DNA of 34,020 nt from Chlamydiota bacterium. GTDB lineage: Bacteria; Chlamydiota; Chlamydiia; Chlamydiales; Criblamydiaceae. The DNA is taken from assembly GCA_013288845.1 (NCBI GenBank), contig JABDBB010000011.1, positions 1 to 34,020 on the forward strand, in the 5' to 3' direction. Below, in pieces: positions 25,280 through 31,778 of the stretch (position 1 is its first letter; every line of letters begins with the position of its first letter). The position numbers and the translations under genes are program-made. The notes beneath the pieces are model-generated. The model saw nothing but the letters and a program-made list of their open reading frames with translations, made no database searches and was not told the origin of the DNA.

Positions 25280-26394
25280 AATTGCTCCAAAGCTTTTTCA
25301 GGAGGCACATAATTATATTTCAGATCATTAGCAACGGGGAGACAGGTGACCGATCCGAGACAGACATTTAACCCGTTTCGCAAATGAACATCTTCCGTCA
25401 GAGCTTGTTTAACACCTTTATCCGCTATTTCCAGTGCATATTTCATTGTCACATTTGTAAGAGCTTGCGTAGAAGTTTTGGCACAGGCACCCGGCATATT
25501 CGTCACACAATAATGTATCACATCATCCGTAATATAGGTGGGTTCGTCATGAGTTGTGGGACGCGAAGTTTCAAAACAGCCGCCTTGATCGATCGCAATA
25601 TCGACAAGGACCGATCCCGGCTCCATGAATGCCAACATTTTTTTCGTCATGAGACGCGGAGCTTTTTTCCCGTGTACGAGTACAGCACCTATAACAAGAT
25701 CCGCCGATGTCAACAGACTTTCCAATGCAGCAGTTGTAGAGTACAGAGTTTTCAGTTTATCGCCGTAAAGAGCATCCAGATAATGAAGCCTTTCGAGATT
25801 GATATCGAGCACCGTTACATCCGCTCCTAATCCGCACGCTATCCGGGCAGCTTCGGTGCCCGAAACTCCCCCTCCGATTACAATGACATTTGCGGGTAAA
25901 ACTCCGGGAACACCGCCTAAAAGAACACCCTTTCCGCCCCCTTTCATTTGCAAAGCTGTTGCCCCTACCTGAACGGCAAGACGTCCGGCAATTTCACTCA
26001 TCGGCTCTAGTAAAGGGAGCATTCCTCTGTGATCGGTGACCGTTTCGTAGGCGATTCCGATCACCTCTTTTTCGAGTAAATTCTTAGTTTGTATGGGGTC
26101 AGGAGCAAGATGTAAATAGCAGAATAAAATTTGCCCTTTTCTTAGCAGCGGAAATTCAGCTTCCTGCGGTTCTTTTACTTTGATGATCATATCGGCTTGG
26201 TATACATCGAATGCGGTAGGGACAATATTTGCGCCCGCTTCTGCAAACATTTTATCGGAGAATCCGATTTCTGCTCCGGCTCCGCTTTGCACTAAAACTT
26301 TATGACCCCGTTCCACAAAAGCCATTACAAAGTCCGGTGTTGCGCCGACTCTGTATTCGCGAGTTTTTATTTCTTTTGGAATGCCGACAATCAT
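25276..26394 (-). CDS. ald: alanine dehydrogenase
   Basis: Catalyses the reversible NAD-dependent oxidative deamination of L-alanine to pyruvate and ammonia in the cytoplasm. The 372-residue length is normal for the family. Catalytic and substrate residues are in place: R15, K74 in KVKEP, H95 in LHLAPD and D269 in DIAIDQGG; the NAD-binding loop is GGGVSG at 174-179. The ATG has CGGAG 5 nt upstream. It could let the cell use imported alanine as a carbon source or balance pyruvate. It lies 94 nt after aroDE, with a duplicated piece of the aroDE tail in between, and overlaps the Hsp70-like gene by 4 nt. Confidence 0.95.
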   Translation of the reverse strand: MIVGIPKEIKTREYRVGATPDFVMAFVERGHKVLVQSGAGAEIGFSDKMFAEAGANIVPTAFDVYQADMIIKVKEPQEAEFPLLRKGQILFCYLHLAPDPIQTKNLLEKEVIGIAYETVTDHRGMLPLLEPMSEIAGRLAVQVGATALQMKGGGKGVLLGGVPGVLPANVIVIGGGVSGTEAARIACGLGADVTVLDINLERLHYLDALYGDKLKTLYSTTAALESLLTSADLVIGAVLVHGKKAPRLMTKKMLAFMEPGSVLVDIAIDQGGCFETSRPTTHDEPTYITDDVIHYCVTNMPGACAKTSTQALTNVTMKYALEIADKGVKQALTEDVHLRNGLNVCLGSVTCLPVANDLKYNYVPPEKALEQL

Positions 26395-26429
26395 GTTTAC
26401 TCCGTAATTATATGAGTTTTAATTTTCCA

Positions 26430-26514
26430 AAAAAAATTGTTATTCACGTATTGTCTTAAAAGCTTTAATAGCTTCTCTAAAAAAATTGTTATTCACGTAT
26501 TGTTTTAAAAGCTT
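26430..26514. repeat. tandem duplication of the aroDE 3' end
   Basis: Two 36-nt copies, 26430-26465 and 26479-26514, match at 35 of 36 positions and are offset by 49 nt. The second copy holds the last codons and stop of aroDE. The first copy lies in the gap before ald and, on the minus strand, still reads KAFKTIRE followed by TAA. The offset is not a multiple of three, so the extra copy is out of frame with aroDE. Confidence 0.85.
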
Positions 26515-28027
26515 CATTAAAGGATTTTTTTAGTTCTTCGCGGCTGATTGTGTTGCTGAACCAGAAATAAAATTGCTCGACAGCTTGTAGCATGAGCATT
26601 GTGTTTCCGTTGATGATTGTACAATGTTTATTTTTTGCTTCCTGAAGGAAAGGAGTTTCTTCCTTTCCGGGAATTACATCGAGAACAACTTTTTCTTCCA
26701 GCATATTGGAGGCATCGATAGGAAGTCGTGTTTTTTCCGAGAACAAACCTACCGATGTACTGTTTACAAGAATATCGTATCCTTGGAGAGCGTAGGCAGA
26801 AAATTCATTTAAAGAGCCGTATTTACAGTCGAGACTGCCTGCCAATGCAGCAGCATTTTCCACTGTACGATTCAATATCACCACTTCGGCGCCCCGTTTT
26901 TTGGCTTCCCAAGCGATGGCTCGGGCGGCGCCGCCTGCACCTAAAATAATGACTCTTTTTCCCTCTACAAGTCCGAATTCTTCGATCGCATTCAATGCGC
27001 CGATTCCGTCTGTGTTGGCCCCTTCGACCTTTTTTTGATTGAGTCGTAAAGTATTAAAAGCCCCTATTCCTGAGTCAGGACTCTCCTCCGTCACTAAAGA
27101 GACCACCGCTTTTTTTAGAGGCATCGTCACACTTAAGCCTAAAAAATTCAGTTTTTTAGCGTAGTCGATAAATTCATGTAATTCCTGAGGCTGAACACTG
27201 ATTTTTACATATACAGCATTCAATCCTAAATCATTGATTACATAATTGTGCGTATAGTGGCTTGGACTTTTACTTACCGGATCGCCGATCAATCCCAGAA
27301 TAGCCGTTTCATTTCCTATAGTCCTTAGATGGTAACGTCCCATTAGCTCATCGATGGCAAGTTGTCCGGGAGCCACAACAAGATCTTTGTGTAATACGGA
27401 AAACGCCAGAGAATTTCCGAATTTCGGACCTAAAATTCTGGTCATGATCCCTTGCTCTCCGATACAGACGCAGCCCAGTTTCAATCCTTTTTTTGCATTG
27501 TCCCGAATAAAACGGAGCATTCTCATAGAATCCAGACATGAATTAGCCATTACAGCTATTTTGTAGAGAGATATATAATCTTTCTTCATCATATCCAAAA
27601 CGCTTTGTAGATCTTTCGGAGTGTGTGCGAAATCGTGTAAAGAGCTGATCAATTTTGTTTCGGGAGATATTCTTTTCACTTCAGGATAAAAGGAAAGCGC
27701 TACATCATATTCCAGGTCTATATAATCCGGTTCGAGAACTAAAATTTTTTTTATTTCTTCTAATCGTTGCTGTTCATCACCTTTATATTCCCCTCCATGA
27801 GAGCGACTTCGCAGAGTAAAAATCACCGGTAAAGTTGTGGTTTCTTTGAGATGAGCGATAGCCTCTATTTGAGAAAATCCGAACTGGTCTAAACGAAATT
27901 CTAAAAGGTCAGCTTTGAGCGATGCCTTTTTGACCTGTTCCCTAGCTTCGTTTAAGGAAGGGCCGCTAATGATGATGCACACCATTGTTCCGACTGTTTC
28001 TTTGTGGGGTTTTAGTGTAGTTTCCAT
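26489..28027 (-). CDS. aroDE: bifunctional 3-dehydroquinate dehydratase / shikimate dehydrogenase
   Basis: Catalyses steps three and four of the shikimate pathway: dehydration of 3-dehydroquinate, then NADPH-dependent reduction to shikimate. The N-terminal half is a type I dehydratase with E43 and R45 in EFRLDQ, H131 in SSLHDF and the Schiff-base lysine K156 in YKIAVMANS. The C-terminal half is AroE-like, with SKSPS (252-256) and K305 and D340 (in TMPLKK and NTDGIGA) for shikimate and GAGGAARA (363-370) for NADPH. Fused AroDE occurs in chlamydiae and plants. The open frame reaches a TTG at 28048, but the ATG at 28027 is preferred, giving 512 residues; a further ATG at residue 15 cannot be excluded, since chlamydial homologues start close to the CIIISGPS strand. 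It lies 86 nt after mnmA. Confidence 0.95.
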   Translation of the reverse strand: METTLKPHKETVGTMVCIIISGPSLNEAREQVKKASLKADLLEFRLDQFGFSQIEAIAHLKETTTLPVIFTLRSRSHGGEYKGDEQQRLEEIKKILVLEPDYIDLEYDVALSFYPEVKRISPETKLISSLHDFAHTPKDLQSVLDMMKKDYISLYKIAVMANSCLDSMRMLRFIRDNAKKGLKLGCVCIGEQGIMTRILGPKFGNSLAFSVLHKDLVVAPGQLAIDELMGRYHLRTIGNETAILGLIGDPVSKSPSHYTHNYVINDLGLNAVYVKISVQPQELHEFIDYAKKLNFLGLSVTMPLKKAVVSLVTEESPDSGIGAFNTLRLNQKKVEGANTDGIGALNAIEEFGLVEGKRVIILGAGGAARAIAWEAKKRGAEVVILNRTVENAAALAGSLDCKYGSLNEFSAYALQGYDILVNSTSVGLFSEKTRLPIDASNMLEEKVVLDVIPGKEETPFLQEAKNKHCTIINGNTMLMLQAVEQFYFWFSNTISREELKKSFNEAFKTIRE

Positions 28028-28113
28028 ATTCCATAAACCGATAAACAAATTCTGAAGAACTAAATTATAAAATTTATTTTTAACAAATTCGATAATTAAT
28101 CGCTACCCAAGAA

Positions 28114-29232
28114 TTATTCAGATACTTGCTTGGGGACCGGAAGTTTTCGTTCATAATAAGACAAGCCCCGATTTTCAATAAGAGCTCCTCCTATACATAT
28201 TTCGTCGTCATAAAAAACAATTGATTGCCGATTTGTAATAGCCCTTTGCGGAACGGCAAATTCTACAAAAATTATCTCTCCTTCAGATTTTGTAATCACA
28301 CATTCCTGATCTGCCTGTCGATATCGAATTTTTGCCTTGCAACGAAAGGGAAATGAAGGGGGACCTAAAATCCAGTCGCATTGTGTCGCTGTCAAACTGT
28401 CTGCATACATGGCAGGATGTCTCACACCCTGTTCTATGTAGACAATATTTTTAGGGATATCTTTTGCCACCACAAACCAAGCCTCGCCCGGTCCGCCGAT
28501 TGCCAATCCTTTTCTTTGTCCGATAGTATAGTATGCGACGCCGTCGTGTTTACCTACAACATTTCCCGTTAACGTTTCGAAATTTCCCGGTTTTTTCTCG
28601 AGATAGTTTCCTAAAAAATCTTTAAAGTCTCTTTTGCCGATGAAACAAATGCCGGTGCTGTCCTTCTTTTTGGCTGTGGCCAGACCGAATTCCCGAGCTA
28701 TTTCTCTCACCTCTTTTTTTTCTAATTCACCTACCGGAAAAAGTACTTTCTCCAACACCTTTCCGTTGATTGCATACAAAAAGTAGCTTTGGTCTTTAGA
28801 AGGATCTTTTCCCTTCAATAATTGCACTCCTTCGGGTGAGGAGCGTCGTCTCACATAATGCCCGGTTGCCAGGAAATCCGCTCCGAATTCGAACGCTTTA
28901 TCCATTAACGCTTTAAATTTGATTTCCTTATTACAAAGGATATCAGGATTAGGTGTATGACCGGCAGCATATTCTTTTAAAAACGAAGCAAATACATTTT
29001 CGCGATATTCTTTTACAAAATTGACGGAATAGTAAGGTATATCAATTTGTCCGCACACACGTATGACATCTTCATAGTCATCAGCCCCGGGACAGTCCTC
29101 TCCCTCTTCCCAGTTTTTCATGTACATTCCGACGACATTATAGCCCTGCTGCTTCAGAAGTAAGGCGGCAACGGAAGAATCAACCCCTCCTGACATGGCC
29201 ACAACAACGGTCTTATTAGAATTCGGAGACAT
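28114..29232 (-). CDS. mnmA: tRNA-specific 2-thiouridylase MnmA
   Basis: Adds sulfur to U34 of the wobble position in tRNA-Lys, Glu and Gln, using ATP and a persulfide sulfur relay. The 372-residue protein has the PP-loop ATPase motif SGGVDSS at residues 14-20, the catalytic cysteine C100 in NPDILC and the second, persulfide-bearing cysteine C196 in GICFIG. Both cysteines are at the spacing of the E. coli enzyme, so it should be active. The ATG at 29232 lies inside the end of the transporter gene (17-nt overlap), and its ribosome binding site GAGGGAG is within that coding sequence. Confidence 0.96.
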   Translation of the reverse strand: MSPNSNKTVVVAMSGGVDSSVAALLLKQQGYNVVGMYMKNWEEGEDCPGADDYEDVIRVCGQIDIPYYSVNFVKEYRENVFASFLKEYAAGHTPNPDILCNKEIKFKALMDKAFEFGADFLATGHYVRRRSSPEGVQLLKGKDPSKDQSYFLYAINGKVLEKVLFPVGELEKKEVREIAREFGLATAKKKDSTGICFIGKRDFKDFLGNYLEKKPGNFETLTGNVVGKHDGVAYYTIGQRKGLAIGGPGEAWFVVAKDIPKNIVYIEQGVRHPAMYADSLTATQCDWILGPPSFPFRCKAKIRYRQADQECVITKSEGEIIFVEFAVPQRAITNRQSIVFYDDEICIGGALIENRGLSYYERKLPVPKQVSE

Positions 29233-30475
29233 GTTCTCCCTCGGATTTAGCCACTAAAACCGCGCAACAGGTATGTCCTAACACATTAATTCCCGTACGA
29301 AACATATCCAAAATCCTCTCCACCGCCATGATCATCACAATTCCGTCTGCCGGCAGACCGATAGTTTGTAGAATCATGATAATCGCGGCAATAGAAGCGG
29401 AGGGAATCCCCGCCATGCCGATAGAGGTTAATAATGCCAAAAGGGCAATCAAAAACTGCATTCCCCATCCCGGTTGCAGTCCGTATACCTGACAGATAAA
29501 AAACACAGACACACAACTGTAAAGTGCTGTACCTGAAAGGTTTAAAGAAATTGCCAACGGAACGGTAAAACTACAAATCCTATTGGAGACTCCGGCTCGT
29601 CTCTCCACACAATCAATGGTGACAGGCAACGCCGCCGCGGATGAACTTGTAGAAAAAGCGGTGAAAAGGGCCGGACTTACAGCTTTGTAATGTTTCAAAG
29701 GATTGATTCCCCCCATCAATTTCAGGAGAAGGGGAAGGACAATAAAACAATAGATACCGAAGGCACAAAAGACCGTCACGAAAAAAAAGGCAATGGGTTT
29801 CAATGCAGAAAATCCGGTGGTAGCCACCACCTTCGCGACCAATCCGAATACCCCCAAAGGCAAAGCTTTCATGACGAGGTGAGTCATGCACATCATTACC
29901 TCAAAAATCCCTTTCCAAAATCCAAGCAATGCTTTTCCTGCTTCGGCATCAATTTTAGGAATAAAAAATCCGAATAAAAGACTAAATAAAATGAGTCCCA
30001 GCATCTGTCCCTGTGATGCCACAGCCAAAATATTGGAGGGGACAAGTTTTAAAAAAATCTGTCTTATCGTATCAAATACATCGCCCTGATTTTTTTGTAT
30101 CTCCTGCAACGCCTCTGTTCCGGACACCATGGCGGAATTGGGAATATGTTCTTTTATTCCGGGTTCCAATAACACCGAAACAAACCAGGCACACATGACA
30201 GCCAGAGCAGAGGTGAGGAAATAAAGGGAAAAAGTTTTGAGTCCTAACGACCCGAAGGAGTGTTCACAGGCAATTCTCGCTGTCCCCGTAATGATAGAAG
30301 CTGCAACCAAAGGAACAACTACAAGGGTCAGTGCGTTTAGAAAAAGCTGTCCGATCAGACTGTAAATTTCAAGATACGGAACTCCGAAAACGGTACCGGT
30401 TTGTCCCGTGAGTAAGCCTGCAATGCCGGCAAGGATCATTGCTATAAAAACATAAAGGAGAGTGTTATTTTTCAT
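29216..30475 (-). CDS. dicarboxylate/amino acid:cation symporter (DAACS family) with altered sodium-site residues
   Basis: A 419-residue inner-membrane carrier with eight-helix, two-hairpin (GltPh-like) topology. HP1 carries SSSAAALP (277-284), HP2 carries AGIPSASIAA, and helix 8 carries LDMFRTGINVLGH with D390, R393, T394 and N397 matching substrate residues D394, R397, T398 and N401 of GltPh. Two sodium ligands differ: the NMDGT motif is NLSGT (S314 in place of D312) and the final aspartate D405 is H401. Homologues import glutamate, aspartate, serine or neutral amino acids; R393 favours an acidic substrate. Coupling to protons or a changed ion stoichiometry is possible. A good promoter lies upstream (30518-30546). 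The 3' end overlaps mnmA by 17 nt. Confidence 0.9.
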   Translation of the reverse strand: MKNNTLLYVFIAMILAGIAGLLTGQTGTVFGVPYLEIYSLIGQLFLNALTLVVVPLVAASIITGTARIACEHSFGSLGLKTFSLYFLTSALAVMCAWFVSVLLEPGIKEHIPNSAMVSGTEALQEIQKNQGDVFDTIRQIFLKLVPSNILAVASQGQMLGLILFSLLFGFFIPKIDAEAGKALLGFWKGIFEVMMCMTHLVMKALPLGVFGLVAKVVATTGFSALKPIAFFFVTVFCAFGIYCFIVLPLLLKLMGGINPLKHYKAVSPALFTAFSTSSSAAALPVTIDCVERRAGVSNRICSFTVPLAISLNLSGTALYSCVSVFFICQVYGLQPGWGMQFLIALLALLTSIGMAGIPSASIAAIIMILQTIGLPADGIVMIMAVERILDMFRTGINVLGHTCCAVLVAKSEGEHVSEF

Positions 30476-30517
30476 AAATGACCGGGTGAAGATTCTTTTT
30501 TTAAAATACTACCGGAT

Positions 30518-30546
30518 TTTATACTTTATTTCCAGCGCTCTGTCGA
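30518..30546 (-). promoter_or_regulatory. sigma70-type promoter of the DAACS transporter gene
   Basis: On the minus strand TCGACA (30546-30541) and TATAAA (30523-30518) are separated by exactly 17 nt, each matching the consensus at five of six bases. The predicted start site, about 30511, gives a leader of roughly 36 nt before the ATG at 30475. It may drive the transporter, mnmA and genes beyond. Confidence 0.65.
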
Positions 30547-30575
30547 GGCTGCCGGGAAATACAAAGCCGGAAGGA

Positions 30576-31649
30576 TTAGGATCCGGAACTGCAATTAAAA
30601 AAATCTCTATTACAACCTACATATGTTTCTTCACAATATCGAAGAGAAGCTTCGGAAACCGGGATGTTTTTTTGTAGAAAGTCATCCAAATTTTTCCAAC
30701 AAATTTTTGTAAGAATTTCTTCATTTTCTCCTAAAATTTCTCTCCATAAATCGAGCACTTTAGAGTAGCAAAAAGAGTCTTCATATCCGGGAAAATACAG
30801 TTCTTCCGGTAATTTTCGGTATTGAAGAGGAACATCGTATCCGTAAAAAAAGTCCGCACCTAAAACGAGAGAATTTTCGGCTCCGAGATCTAAAAAATGT
30901 TCCAATTGTCTGTTAAAAGCTGAGACGTCGGGTCCCACAAATTGTCTTACAAAATTGAAGCCAACGATCCCTTTTCGAGAAATAATTTCTTTAATCAATT
31001 CATCGGGTAAATTTCTTGGGACATTCGCAACGGTTCGCGTGTTGGAATGACTTGCGAGTATAGGGATTTCTAAACTATTTTTATTCAATTCTTCGATAAT
31101 GTCGTAAGCCAATCGATCTGAAGCGTGACTTAAGTCTATAGCAATTTTTTTATCGGCCATAAACCGGAGAAGTTCTGATCCGTCCGGAGTAATCCCCTCA
31201 TTTCCGTGAGCTCCGCCGCCGAAACGGTTGTTCGTGTTCCAAGTTAAGCTGAGATAAAAAATCTTTCCGATTTCCTTTTCAAAACGATCGAGCAAAGCAA
31301 ATCCTGAATCGAGATCGCTCTCTTCTTCAAAAAATGAAGAGGCATTCTCTACCGCTGCAATAACGGATATTTTCGAAGTATCTTTCAAAGATTTTGTCGG
31401 AGAGTACGGAGTAAAAAATCGAGTATATAATTCACATAATTCTTTGAAACAGGCAACCTGAGAAAGGCCGGAGATGACAGATCCGGGTTCTGTAGGTGTA
31501 TAGATTGCCATTGTTTGAAATTTTACATTTCCCCCGATCAATTGAGGAATAGAGCAGCGAGCGGCCCTGTCAAAAGGAGTTCTTAACCGGTCTCCCGCAA
31601 GATAGGCTAAAAGATCGCAATGCATGTCTGCTATGGGTATACGATTCAT
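30576..31649 (-). CDS. membrane dipeptidase (peptidase family M19)
   Basis: A binuclear zinc dipeptidase of the renal dipeptidase type. All five metal ligands are present: H10 and D12 in DMHCDLL, E101 in AVENASS, H175 in DLSHAS and H201 in ASHSNTR. Length (357) is normal. No signal peptide is visible, so it is probably cytoplasmic; bacterial M19 enzymes cleave varied dipeptides, including L-D forms, and could release amino acids from host or peptidoglycan peptides. The ATG has AAGGAAATCT before it. It is upstream of, and co-oriented with, the amino-acid transporter, but the transporter has its own promoter in the 100-nt gap. Confidence 0.93.
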   Translation of the reverse strand: MNRIPIADMHCDLLAYLAGDRLRTPFDRAARCSIPQLIGGNVKFQTMAIYTPTEPGSVISGLSQVACFKELCELYTRFFTPYSPTKSLKDTSKISVIAAVENASSFFEEESDLDSGFALLDRFEKEIGKIFYLSLTWNTNNRFGGGAHGNEGITPDGSELLRFMADKKIAIDLSHASDRLAYDIIEELNKNSLEIPILASHSNTRTVANVPRNLPDELIKEIISRKGIVGFNFVRQFVGPDVSAFNRQLEHFLDLGAENSLVLGADFFYGYDVPLQYRKLPEELYFPGYEDSFCYSKVLDLWREILGENEEILTKICWKNLDDFLQKNIPVSEASLRYCEETYVGCNRDFFNCSSGS

Positions 31650-31778
31650 AGATTTCCTTAAAAATTAGTTTACAAAACTCAAGTCTGATAAATCAAAGCA
31701 CAAACAATTACTTGTGAAATAAAAAGAGTTATCACACAATCTTTGGTATACAATACTATTTTAAAAGGTAGACTTACA

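Noticed and set aside
25384-25830. 148-codon plus-strand open frame
   Set aside because: It is antisense to alanine dehydrogenase, whose catalytic residues are intact in the other frame.
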